Below are positions 54,374 to 62,837 of a stretch of DNA of 64,000 nt, in pieces. A program made the position numbers and the translations under genes. The notes below the pieces were generated by a model. The model worked only from the letters and a program-made list of their open reading frames with translations. It ran no database searches and was not told where the DNA came from. The stretch is from Lachnobacterium bovis DSM 14045 (GTDB taxonomy: Bacteria > Bacillota > Clostridia > Lachnospirales > Lachnospiraceae), in assembly GCF_900107245.1 (NCBI RefSeq), contig NZ_FNPG01000004.1:1-64000 (forward strand), given 5' to 3'. The stretch's first letter is position 1. Every line of letters starts with the position of its first letter.

Positions 54374-55351
54374 TTGAGTGACGTATTATCCCAAAGTGAA
54401 ATAGATTCGTTGTTAAATGCATTAAGTTCTGGAGAACTTGATGTTGACGAAATAAAGGAAAATGATGAAAAACCTGTAAAAGATTATGATTTCGCGCGAC
54501 CATCAAAGTTTTCCAAAGAACATTTGAGAACACTTGAGATGATATTTGAACATTATGGTCGCTTATTATCAACGAACCTTCCTGTATACCTTCGTAAGGC
54601 AGTTCAGGTATCTGTTGTCAACTCAGAAGCAGTTACTTATTCTGAATTTGCAAATGCACTATCGAATCCGGTTTTATTAGGAATTGTAGATTTTTCACCA
54701 TTACAGGGTAGTATAATATTAGAATTAGCTTCTAATTTAGGCTATGCGATGGTGGATAGAATGCTAGGAGGAAGAGGAGAGCCACTTGATAAACAGCGAG
54801 ATTTTTCAGAAATTGAGTTATTGATTATTGAAAGAATTTTAGTTGTTTGTGTAAATCTACTATGTGAGCCATGGGAGAACGTAGAGGATATTCATCCAAG
54901 ATTAGAAAGAATTGAGACTAATTCTCAATATGCACAAATCATTTCGCCAAGTGAAATGATTGCTATAGTAACACTTAATATTACTATAGGAGATGTAGAG
55001 GGACTTATGAATATATGTTTGCCTTACATCACAATTGAAGATATTATGGATAGATTGAATACCAAGTATTGGTTTTCAAATATACAAAATCACGATGAGA
55101 CAACATATGCAGGTGATATTGAAACTTTAATTTCAAAAGCCCAGATTCCTATGCGAGTCATCTTAGGACAATGTAATCTTTCTGTACTTGATTTTGCCAC
55201 ATTACAGGCAGGCGATATAGTCAGGTTAGATCGAAAAGTTGATGACGAACTAGACGTTTATGTTGGGACTATTAAAAAGTTTACAGCATTACCTGGTGCG
55301 TCAGGAGATGCCTATGCAGTAAGGGTCACTTCAGTGGTTAGAGAGGAGTAG
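54374..55351 (+). CDS. fliM: Flagellar motor switch protein FliM
   Basis: The 325-residue C-ring protein begins with the CheY-binding peptide (LSQSEIDSLLNAL), then the middle CheC-like domain (LRTLEMIFEHYGRLLSTNLPVYL; LGYAMVDRMLGGRGEPL) and the C-terminal surface-of-antigens domain (LGQCNLSVLDFATLQAGDIVRLDRK). The start is TTG, 4 bases after GGTGAG. FliY follows 6 bp later. Confidence 0.95.
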   Translation: MSDVLSQSEIDSLLNALSSGELDVDEIKENDEKPVKDYDFARPSKFSKEHLRTLEMIFEHYGRLLSTNLPVYLRKAVQVSVVNSEAVTYSEFANALSNPVLLGIVDFSPLQGSIILELASNLGYAMVDRMLGGRGEPLDKQRDFSEIELLIIERILVVCVNLLCEPWENVEDIHPRLERIETNSQYAQIISPSEMIAIVTLNITIGDVEGLMNICLPYITIEDIMDRLNTKYWFSNIQNHDETTYAGDIETLISKAQIPMRVILGQCNLSVLDFATLQAGDIVRLDRKVDDELDVYVGTIKKFTALPGASGDAYAVRVTSVVREE

Positions 55352-55357
55352 TATTTT

Positions 55358-56515
55358 ATGGACGGAGTATTATCCCAAGATGAAATCAATGCATTAATTA
55401 ATGGCGGCGGCGATTCTTCTGGAAGTGAAGGCGGTAATGAACCCGAAGATACATCTGCTGAAGGTGGAGGGGGCAACACTTTAACAGAAGACGAAAAAGA
55501 TGCCATAGGAGAAATTTCAAACATAAGTATGGGCTCTGCAGCAACTACTCTATTTGCTCTTGTAAATAGAAAGGTTGAAATTTCAACACCTATTGTTTCT
55601 TATTCTACTTGGAACGATATAGAGGAAGACTACGAGAGACCATGTGTTTTTATTAGAATTGCATATACAGTTGGATTAGATGGAAGTAATATTCTTGTTT
55701 TAAAGGAACGAGATGTTAAAATCATCACAGATTTGATGATGGGTGGAGATGGATTAAATGTAGAAGGCGAACTAGGTGAGCTACATCTAAGTGCTATTAG
55801 TGAGGCTATGAACCAGATGATGGGTGCCGCATCAACTTCACTTTCTTCGATGCTAAATAGGATGATTGATATTAGTCCACCGGTTGCAGATCTTATCAAT
55901 CCACAAGATGATGTTGATGAAGCTTCAATTGATGAGTTTTTGACACATCCGTTTGTATTAATAAAATTTAGAATGCAGATTGGTGATTTGGTTGATAGTG
56001 AGATTATGCAGCTATATCCATTTGAATTTGCAAGAGAGATGTGTAAAGGTGTATCCGCTAATATGGAAGAGGAAACTCAATCTGCAGCGGCAGCTCAAGC
56101 TGCTCCACCACCTGCTGCAGCACCACAGCAAGCACCTCCACAGAATTCTCAACCAATGGGAGGACAACCAATGGGACAGGTTTATAATCAGCAACCTGTA
56201 AATGTTCAACCAGCTCAATTCCAGAGCTTTAGTGGGGGGCAATTTCAACAGGTGCAGCCAGAAAATATTGATTTAATAATGGATGTTCCGCTTAACGTAA
56301 CAGTTGAGCTTGGCAGAACTAATAAAACAATTTCAGAGATTTTGGATTTAAGTCCAGGTAAGATTATTGAGCTAGATAAGATTGCTGGAGAGCCAATAGA
56401 TGTGCTTGTAAATGGAAAGTACGTTGCAAAGGGCGAAGTGGTAGTAATCGAGGAAAGCTTTGGAGTAAGAATTACAGAAATTATAAATACCGTAAATCCA
56501 ATCAAAAATAGTTAA
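55358..56515 (+). CDS. fliY: Flagellar motor switch phosphatase FliY
   Basis: The 385-residue protein starts with a CheY-binding peptide (LSQDEINALINGG), then a CheC-type phosphatase domain (EKDAIGEISNISMGSAATTLFALVNRKVEISTP; LHLSAISEAMNQMMGAASTSLSSMLNR) with two copies of the ExxN motif (EISN, EAMN). A Pro/Gln-rich linker (about residues 245-300) leads to a C-terminal FliN domain (VPLNVTVELGRTNKTISEILDLSPGKIIELDKIAGEPIDVLVNGKYVAKGEVV). It completes the C-ring and removes CheY phosphate. Confidence 0.93.
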   Translation: MDGVLSQDEINALINGGGDSSGSEGGNEPEDTSAEGGGGNTLTEDEKDAIGEISNISMGSAATTLFALVNRKVEISTPIVSYSTWNDIEEDYERPCVFIRIAYTVGLDGSNILVLKERDVKIITDLMMGGDGLNVEGELGELHLSAISEAMNQMMGAASTSLSSMLNRMIDISPPVADLINPQDDVDEASIDEFLTHPFVLIKFRMQIGDLVDSEIMQLYPFEFAREMCKGVSANMEEETQSAAAAQAAPPPAAAPQQAPPQNSQPMGGQPMGQVYNQQPVNVQPAQFQSFSGGQFQQVQPENIDLIMDVPLNVTVELGRTNKTISEILDLSPGKIIELDKIAGEPIDVLVNGKYVAKGEVVVIEESFGVRITEIINTVNPIKNS

Positions 56516-56535
56516 AGAACAGGAGATATGAGATT

Positions 56536-56898
56536 ATGGCAAAAAATGTATTAATTTGTGATGACGCAGCGTTTATGAGAATGATGATTAAAGATATCCT
56601 TTCAAAAAATGGATATACAATCGTTGGCGAAGCTGAAAATGGAGCAAAAGCCGTAGAAAAATATGAGGAAACAAAACCTGACCTCGTACTCATGGATATT
56701 ACGATGCCAGAGATGGACGGTATACAGGCTCTAAAAAAAATAAGAGAAGGCAATCCAGATGCATGTATTATCATGTGTTCAGCAATGGGACAGCAGGCAA
56801 TGGTTATAGAGGCAATTCAGTCTGGCGCAAAAGACTTTATCGTTAAGCCTTTCCAGCCAGAGCGTGTATTAGAAGCAGTTAAGAAAGTTATTGGTTAG
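56536..56898 (+). CDS. cheY: Chemotaxis response regulator CheY
   Basis: The 120-residue single-domain receiver has the acidic pair Asp9-Asp10 (LICDDAAFMR), phosphoacceptor Asp54 (LVLMDITMPEMDG), Ser82 (IIMCSAMGQQ) and Lys104 (DFIVKPFQPERV). Phosphorylated CheY binds FliM and FliY. It follows fliY by 20 bp, its standard place in Gram-positive flagellar operons. The histidine kinase is not in this window. Confidence 0.95.
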   Translation: MAKNVLICDDAAFMRMMIKDILSKNGYTIVGEAENGAKAVEKYEETKPDLVLMDITMPEMDGIQALKKIREGNPDACIIMCSAMGQQAMVIEAIQSGAKDFIVKPFQPERVLEAVKKVIG

Positions 56899-56933
56899 AA
56901 AAAACAAATTAAATATAAAACGAAATTGGCAGG

Positions 56934-57049
56934 CGCAAGTTATTGCGTGTGTTGTGCAAAGAATGTTTGTTTATTTGATTAAAAGGGGGACTACAGCTGT
57001 TTATAATAGGATGGACTATATAAGCAGTTTGTAGAAATCACCCTTTTAA
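56934..57049 (+). ncRNA. Candidate structured RNA between cheY and fliO
   Basis: A small hairpin (CGCAA / TTGCG, 56934-56947) is followed by three stacked stems: TTAAAAGGG (56979-56987) with CCCTTTTAA (57041-57049), CTACA (56991-56995) with TGTAG (57030-57034), and CTGTTTATA (56997-57005) with TATAAGCAG (57019-57027, one G-U pair). The loop is about 13 bases. It resembles no riboswitch that I recognise. The T run after it is short, so a terminator is not certain. Confidence 0.4.
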
Positions 57050-57111
57050 GTATTGTTAGAAAGTAAAGATTTTTAAAAACTATGAGAGTTTAATATAAGG
57101 GAATGAGGTTT

Positions 57112-57480
57112 ATGAGTACAATTGAAAGTTTTATTCAATTAATAGGAGTCCTGCTGATTTTTTTGATTGTATTAGCTATGGCATATTATGTTACAAAATG
57201 GCTTGCAAAGTATGAAAAAATACAAGGGCATAACAGTAATTTAGATGTGGTTGAAGCGACTAAAATTGGAACAAATAAAGCTATTTGTTTAATCAGAATT
57301 GGGGAAAAGTATATTGTTGTAGCAATAGGAAAAGATAATGTTACATATCTAACAGAAGTAAAAAAAGACGAATTAACAGACTTATCATTTTTAGAAAGAA
57401 AAGAGATACCAAAACCAGAAGATTCATTTCAAGAAATATTAGCAAAAATAAAAGAAAAAATACCAAAAAAGCAGGAATAA
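57112..57480 (+). CDS. fliO: Flagellar biosynthetic protein FliO/FliZ
   Basis: The roughly 122-residue protein has one N-terminal membrane helix (FIQLIGVLLIFLIVLAMAYYVTKWLAKYEKI) and a small cytosolic domain (NLDVVEATKIGTNKAICLIRIGEKYIVVAIGKDNVTYLTEV). FliO helps assemble FliP into the export gate. The ATG at 57112 is chosen with AAGGGA 9 bases upstream; an ATG at 57103 abuts the SD. It overlaps none, and fliP follows 4 bp later. Confidence 0.88.
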   Translation: MSTIESFIQLIGVLLIFLIVLAMAYYVTKWLAKYEKIQGHNSNLDVVEATKIGTNKAICLIRIGEKYIVVAIGKDNVTYLTEVKKDELTDLSFLERKEIPKPEDSFQEILAKIKEKIPKKQE

Positions 57481-57484
57481 AATT

Positions 57485-58387
57485 ATGAAAAAGATGAGGA
57501 TAATAAAAAGGAAAGTTGTAATTGTATTTTTTTTAGTAGTCTCTTTTTTGTTTTTTTGTTTTACATTAGATAGCAAAAAAGTTAAGGCTGGTGAAATAAA
57601 CAATTATCAAAAATATAATACTTTTGTAATTTCGGCGATAGATAATTCTTCTAGCGATATTAGCAAATTAAAAGGAGATAATACGGGAGTAGATGTTGAT
57701 GCCAAAAAAGATAATAATAATGGTTTGTCTATAAACTATAATAATGATAATGGTTCACTTTCTACACCAATAAAAATGCTTCTTGTTTTAACAGTTTTAT
57801 CATTAGCTCCAGCAATTTTAATTATGCTTACATCGTTTACTAGAATCATTATTTGCCTTCATTTTGTGAGAACAGCTATTGGTACACAATCCGCACCTCC
57901 TAATCAGGTGTTGATTGGTCTTGCACTGTTTATGACTTTTTTTATAATGGCTCCAACGTTTACAAAGATAAATGATCAAGCGATAAAGCCATTAGATAAA
58001 GGTGAAATAACTCAAGAGAGGGCTATAGAAATTGCAGAAGAACCATTACGTGAATTTATGTATGGACAAACTCAGACAAAAGATGTAAAAGCATTTGTAA
58101 AAATGTCAGGTAAAGACATAAAATCATATAAAAGTTATGATGATATTCCTTTTACAACACTTGTACCTGCATTTATTTTAAGCGAATTAAGAACTGCATT
58201 TATAATAGGTTTTTTAATATATGTGCCATTTATAGTAATAGATATGGTAGTTGCATCGGTACTTATGTCTATGGGTATGATGATGCTACCACCGACAACG
58301 ATATCATTGCCGTTTAAAATATTGTTATTTGTACTTGCCGATGGATGGAATTTAGTTATTTTAGGTGTTTTACAAACGTTTCAATGA
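57485..58387 (+). CDS. fliP: Flagellar biosynthetic protein FliP
   Basis: The 300-residue gate protein begins with a signal peptide-like helix (VVIVFFLVVSFLFFCFTL), then an unusual hydrophilic stretch of about 60 residues rich in Asn, Asp and Lys (30-95), and then the conserved FliP core (LVLTVLSLAPAILIMLTSFTRIIICLHFVRTAIGTQSAPPNQVLIGLALFMTFF; TLVPAFILSELRTAFIIGFLIYVPFIVIDMVVASVLMSMGMMMLPPTTISLPFK). Typical members are about 245-260 residues, so the insertion adds roughly 50. Core motifs are intact. Confidence 0.95.
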   Translation: MKKMRIIKRKVVIVFFLVVSFLFFCFTLDSKKVKAGEINNYQKYNTFVISAIDNSSSDISKLKGDNTGVDVDAKKDNNNGLSINYNNDNGSLSTPIKMLLVLTVLSLAPAILIMLTSFTRIIICLHFVRTAIGTQSAPPNQVLIGLALFMTFFIMAPTFTKINDQAIKPLDKGEITQERAIEIAEEPLREFMYGQTQTKDVKAFVKMSGKDIKSYKSYDDIPFTTLVPAFILSELRTAFIIGFLIYVPFIVIDMVVASVLMSMGMMMLPPTTISLPFKILLFVLADGWNLVILGVLQTFQ

Positions 58388-58480
58388 CAAAAAAGATTTA
58401 TTCACATGGAGAGTTTTAAATATGTGAAAAGTTTTTAGGACAAAGAGGTTTTTATTGACTGAGAAAGAGGTGGGGAGAAA

Positions 58481-58762
58481 ATGATTACAGAAGGAATTAT
58501 TCTAGATATTGCGAGAGATGCTATTTTTACAATAATTATGGTTTCGGCACCTTTATTATTAGTTTCTTTGATAGTAGGTTTAATTATCAGTATTTTCCAG
58601 ACAGTTACATCAATTCAAGAGCAAACACTTACTTTTGTGCCAAAAGTTATTGCAGTTTTTGTAACAATGCTCATTTGTGGTTCATGGATTTTGAATGTTA
58701 TATCAAATTTTATGATAAATCTATGGTCACAATTTAGTTATTACATAAGAACAGGTAAATAG
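58481..58762 (+). CDS. fliQ: Flagellar biosynthetic protein FliQ
   Basis: The 93-residue protein has two membrane helices (TIIMVSAPLLLVSLIVGLIISIFQTVTSIQEQTLTFVPKVIAVFVTMLICGSWIL) and the conserved QEQTLTFVPK loop. It is part of the FliPQR export channel. SD AGGTGGGGAG precedes the ATG. fliR follows 3 bp later. Confidence 0.96.
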   Translation: MITEGIILDIARDAIFTIIMVSAPLLLVSLIVGLIISIFQTVTSIQEQTLTFVPKVIAVFVTMLICGSWILNVISNFMINLWSQFSYYIRTGK

Positions 58763-58765
58763 CTT

Positions 58766-59551
58766 ATGGTTACGTATGGTGTAACATTAGGTGATGTAGA
58801 AAAGTTTATATTGATTCTAGTTAGAATTGCATCATTTTTGGTAGTAGCTCCTTTGATTGGTGGAAGAGATGTTCCTAATAAGGTTAAAATTGGATTTACA
58901 GTTGCACTTACAATTTTTCTTACACCAATAGTTGATGCTGGAAAATACACGAGCTCTGGTGTAATATCTTATTCGACGTGTATAGTATTGGAGACTTTAA
59001 CGGGACTATTAATGGGATTCGCAGCATATATTTGTACATTTATTGTTGTTTTTGCGGGCAATGTCATAGATATGGATATTGGTTTATCGATGGCAACGGA
59101 GTTTAATCCAATAACTAATACAGAAGTTACAATAAGTGGAAATTTATATTTATATTTTATAACATTGATTATGATTGCATCGAATATGCATTTGTATATA
59201 GTTGGAGCAATTATAGATTCATTCAAATTAATTCCGTTGGGGGGAGCACAGTTTCAATGGAATCATTTGTTAAAAACAATGATTAAATATATGTGTGAGT
59301 CGTGTGTAATTGGATTTAGAATATTTTTGCCTTTTTTTGCATGTATAATGATTTTGAATTGTGTTTTAGGTATTATGGCAAAAGTAGCACCTCAGATGAA
59401 CATGTTTGCAGTTGGTATTCAGATGAAACTTTTAGTTGGTTTGGTGGTAATGTTTTTAATAGTTTTTTTATTGCCAGATGTAACAGAATTTATCACAGAT
59501 GAAATGAAAACAATGATTAAATTAATAGTTGAGGGAATGAAATCTAAATGA
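58766..59551 (+). CDS. fliR: Flagellar biosynthetic protein FliR
   Basis: The 261-residue membrane protein completes the FliPQR gate. Conserved stretches are FILILVRIASFLVVAPLIGGRDVPNKVKIGFTVALTIFLTPI, AGNVIDMDIGLSMATEFNP and MNMFAVGIQMKLLVGLVVMFLI. There are about six membrane helices. It overlaps flhB by 4 bp (ATGA). Confidence 0.95.
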   Translation: MVTYGVTLGDVEKFILILVRIASFLVVAPLIGGRDVPNKVKIGFTVALTIFLTPIVDAGKYTSSGVISYSTCIVLETLTGLLMGFAAYICTFIVVFAGNVIDMDIGLSMATEFNPITNTEVTISGNLYLYFITLIMIASNMHLYIVGAIIDSFKLIPLGGAQFQWNHLLKTMIKYMCESCVIGFRIFLPFFACIMILNCVLGIMAKVAPQMNMFAVGIQMKLLVGLVVMFLIVFLLPDVTEFITDEMKTMIKLIVEGMKSK

Positions 59552-60750
59552 TGACAAATGAAATTATCAGGTATTATAATGAAAAATCTAAATCAAATGA
59601 AATTACCTGGTATTATAATGACAGAACTAGAAAAATAGATAATAAATTAGAGCTGAATTTACAGCTTTTTGCAGGTGATAGTGGAGATAAAACAGAACCC
59701 GCAACTGCAAAAAAATTAGAAGATGCAAGAAAAGAAGGTAAGGTTGCAAAGAGTAAGGAATTAACGGCTGCTTTTGATCTTATTACATTGTTTCTTGTTA
59801 TGAAATTTTTTTTATCGTATATAGGAGAACATTTATTAAATATATTTAAGATTGTTTATGGCGGAATAGGAAGGTATGCAGATGAAGAAGTAAATAAATT
59901 TTCTTCAAAAGTAGTAATGTCAATGTTTATGGATGTAAATATTGAGATGTTATATATTGTCTTACCGATTTTTATTTTTGGATTCGTGATCACTTTTTTA
60001 TTAAGTGTCGTACAGGTAGGCTGGAAAATAGCTCCTAAAACATTACAACCTAAGTTATCAAAATTTAATCCAATTAATGGTTTTAAAAGAATTCTTTCAA
60101 AGGATTCCTTTTTTGAATTGTTTAAATCAATAATTAAAATTGGACTTATTTTTTTGATAGCTTATTTTTCTATAAAAGATGAAAGAGAAAAAATTTTTAT
60201 TTTATATAAAATGCAGTTAAATCAGGCTTTAACTTTGGTTGGAGATATAATTGTTAATACAGGTTTAAAAATAAGCATATGTTATTTGATAGTAGGTTTG
60301 AGTGATTTTATTTTTCAGAAATTAAAATTTAAACGTGATATGAAAATGAGTAAGCAAGAAGTTAAAGATGAATTTAAGAATACAGAAGGAGATCCACAAA
60401 CAAAGGGTAGACAAAGACGTGTTATGCAAGAAGCATCTCAGAGAAGAATGATGCAAAGTGTACCAAAAGCTGATGTTGTAATTACAAACCCTACACATTA
60501 TGCTGTTGCATTGTCATATGATAAGGAATCAAAAGGAGCTCCAATTGTTGTAGCAAAAGGTGAAAACTATTTAGCACAAAAGATTAAAGAAGTTGCAAAA
60601 GAAAATAATGTAGAAATTGTTGAAAACAAGCCATTAGCTAGAACGCTATACGCTAATGTGGAAATAAATGAGGAAATACCGCCAGAACTCTATCAGGCTG
60701 TTGCTGAAATTTTAGCAAGTATTTATCATAAGAGAGAAAATAACCGATAA
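59548..60750 (+). CDS. flhB: Flagellar export switch protein FlhB
   Basis: The 400-residue protein selects rod/hook then filament substrates. It has four membrane helices (about 75-255) and a cytosolic domain with the self-cleaving NPTH (VVITNPTHYAVAL, residues 314-317). Before the common LNLQLFAGDSGDKTEPATAKKLEDARKEG start there is an N-terminal extension of about 33 residues that contains an in-frame 13-residue duplication (TNEIIRYYNEKSK / SNEITWYYNDRTR). No later start codon precedes the core, so this extension is probably translated. Confidence 0.94.
   Translation: MMTNEIIRYYNEKSKSNEITWYYNDRTRKIDNKLELNLQLFAGDSGDKTEPATAKKLEDARKEGKVAKSKELTAAFDLITLFLVMKFFLSYIGEHLLNIFKIVYGGIGRYADEEVNKFSSKVVMSMFMDVNIEMLYIVLPIFIFGFVITFLLSVVQVGWKIAPKTLQPKLSKFNPINGFKRILSKDSFFELFKSIIKIGLIFLIAYFSIKDEREKIFILYKMQLNQALTLVGDIIVNTGLKISICYLIVGLSDFIFQKLKFKRDMKMSKQEVKDEFKNTEGDPQTKGRQRRVMQEASQRRMMQSVPKADVVITNPTHYAVALSYDKESKGAPIVVAKGENYLAQKIKEVAKENNVEIVENKPLARTLYANVEINEEIPPELYQAVAEILASIYHKRENNR
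59555..59621 (+). repeat. 39-bp-period duplication at the flhB 5' end
   Basis: Two 28-base blocks, 59555-59582 and 59594-59621, differ at only two positions. The period is 39 bases, keeping the reading frame. Confidence 0.9.
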
Positions 60751-60794
60751 AAAACAATAGGAAAATTAGTTAAACGGGAGGGGGTAACGGGCAC

Positions 60795-62837
60795 ATGAAA
60801 AGAATAAATTTGTCAGATGTTGGAATTGCCGTGTATTTATTATGTGCAATTATCTTCTTTATAGTGCCAATTCCATCAATTCTATTAGATGTAATGTTGG
60901 CAATAAATATTTCTATTGCTCTTATTATTTTATTTAATGTGCTTTTCGTAAAAGAAGTTTTAGATATGTCGTTTTTCCCAACGTTGTTGTTATTTACAAC
61001 AATTTTTAGAATTTCATTAAATGTTTCTTCAACAAGACTTATTTTGTCTACAGGTGATCCGGGAAATGTTGTAAGAACATTTGGTAACTTTGTAGGTGGC
61101 GGCGATATGATTATCGGTACCATTGTTTTTATTGTGCTCGTAATTATTCAATTTGTAGTTATAAACAAAGGTTCAGAACGTGTTGCTGAAGTAACGGCTA
61201 GATTTACATTAGATGCTATGCCTGGTAAGCAAATGGCGATTGATGCAGATTTGAATACAGGTGCAATTACAGATGAACAAGCTAAAGAACGTAGAGAAAA
61301 AATTCAAAAAGAATCTAGCTTTTTTGGAGCTATGGATGGTGCAACTAAGTATGTAAAAGGTGATGCGATTGCAGGTTTGATTATTACGGTTATAAATATT
61401 GCTGGTGGAACTACAATGGGAGCAACTCGTCAGGGGTTAGGACTTCAGGAAGCTTTACTCCAATATGGTATTTTAACTATAGGTGATGGACTTTGTTCGC
61501 AGATTCCATCTCTTGTGATTTCACTTTCAACCGGTGTACTTGTAACAAAAGGTTCAAATGAAGCCGACTTTAGTGGAGTTTTGGTAAAACAGTTATTTGG
61601 AATTCCGCGAGTGTTATATTTAGTCGGAAGTGTATTGTGTTTTTTGGGAATTTTTACACCACTTAATACAGTTTTATTTATTGCATTAGGAGCAGTTTTC
61701 TTAGTGACAGGTAAAAAAATTGATTCAATGCTTGGAGTAGAAAAAATCGAAGAAGAAGTGGAACAGATTGAAACCGAAGTGGAAGAAATACGAAAACCAG
61801 AAAATGTTGTTTCTCTTTTGAAAGTAGACCCAATAGAACTAGAATTTGGGTACGGTATAATCCCTCTTGCTGATATTAATCAAGGAGGAGATTTGCTCGA
61901 TCGTGTTGTAATGATTAGACGACAGATAGCTCTTGAATTAGGAACTGTTGTACCAATCATTCGTTTAAGAGATAACATACAGTTAAATCCAAATCAATAT
62001 ATTATTAAAATAAAGGGAATACAGTTAGCAGAAGGAGAGATTTTGTTTGACCATTATATGGCAATGAATCCAGGTTTTGTTGAAGAGGAGATTACAGGTA
62101 TTCCAACGTATGAACCTTCTTTTCATTTGCCAGCTATCTGGATAAGTGAAGGACAAAGAGAAAGAGCAGAAAGTTTAGGTTATACTGTTGTAGATCCTCC
62201 TTCAATAATTGCTACGCATCTTACAGAAGTTATAAGAAATAATATTGCAGAGTTGTTGACTAGACAAGATGTTCAAAACCTAGTAGAGAATCTTAAGGAA
62301 AGCAATCCGGTTTTAATTGAGGAATTAACTCCTAAGCTTTTAGGATTAGGAGAAATACAAAAAGTTTTACAGAATTTGCTTAATGAAGGCATATCAATAA
62401 GAGATTTGCTTTCGATTTTTGAGACCTTAGCTGATCATGCAGCGGTAACTAGAGATACTGATGTTTTAACGGAATATGTAAGACAAAGCTTAAAGAGAGC
62501 TATCTCTAGCAAATACTTCCCTGCAAATGAAGTGACAAGTATCGTTACACTTGACCCTAAGATTGAACAAGAAATTATGCAGTCTGTTAAACAAAGTGAG
62601 CAAGGAGCTTTTATAACTCTTGATCCTGAGCGCACAAAAAATATTATGGATGCAGTAGAAAAAGAAGTGAATAAGCTTGAAAGCTTGGGAAAAAGTACAA
62701 TTATCATAACATCACCTATTGTGAGAATGTATTTTAAAAAGTTAACAGAAGATTATTTTAAAAATTTGATTGTTGTTTCATATAATGAAGTAGATTCGGG
62801 TGTAGAACTACAATCAGTGGGGATGGTGACGGCGTAA
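60795..62837 (+). CDS. flhA: Flagellar export apparatus protein FlhA
   Basis: The 680-residue protein is the main export-gate subunit. Membrane helices fill residues 1-310, with the FHIPEP-type loop (GSERVAEVTARFTLDAMPGKQMAIDADLNTGAITDEQAKERREKIQKESSFFGAMDGATKYVKGDAIAG). The C-terminal cytosolic domain (about 330-680; VLEYVRQSLKRAISSKYF; ITSPIVRMYFKKLTEDYFKNLIVVSYNEV) forms the nonameric docking ring. SD GGGAGGGGG upstream; flhF begins directly after the stop. Confidence 0.96.
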   Translation: MKRINLSDVGIAVYLLCAIIFFIVPIPSILLDVMLAINISIALIILFNVLFVKEVLDMSFFPTLLLFTTIFRISLNVSSTRLILSTGDPGNVVRTFGNFVGGGDMIIGTIVFIVLVIIQFVVINKGSERVAEVTARFTLDAMPGKQMAIDADLNTGAITDEQAKERREKIQKESSFFGAMDGATKYVKGDAIAGLIITVINIAGGTTMGATRQGLGLQEALLQYGILTIGDGLCSQIPSLVISLSTGVLVTKGSNEADFSGVLVKQLFGIPRVLYLVGSVLCFLGIFTPLNTVLFIALGAVFLVTGKKIDSMLGVEKIEEEVEQIETEVEEIRKPENVVSLLKVDPIELEFGYGIIPLADINQGGDLLDRVVMIRRQIALELGTVVPIIRLRDNIQLNPNQYIIKIKGIQLAEGEILFDHYMAMNPGFVEEEITGIPTYEPSFHLPAIWISEGQRERAESLGYTVVDPPSIIATHLTEVIRNNIAELLTRQDVQNLVENLKESNPVLIEELTPKLLGLGEIQKVLQNLLNEGISIRDLLSIFETLADHAAVTRDTDVLTEYVRQSLKRAISSKYFPANEVTSIVTLDPKIEQEIMQSVKQSEQGAFITLDPERTKNIMDAVEKEVNKLESLGKSTIIITSPIVRMYFKKLTEDYFKNLIVVSYNEVDSGVELQSVGMVTA

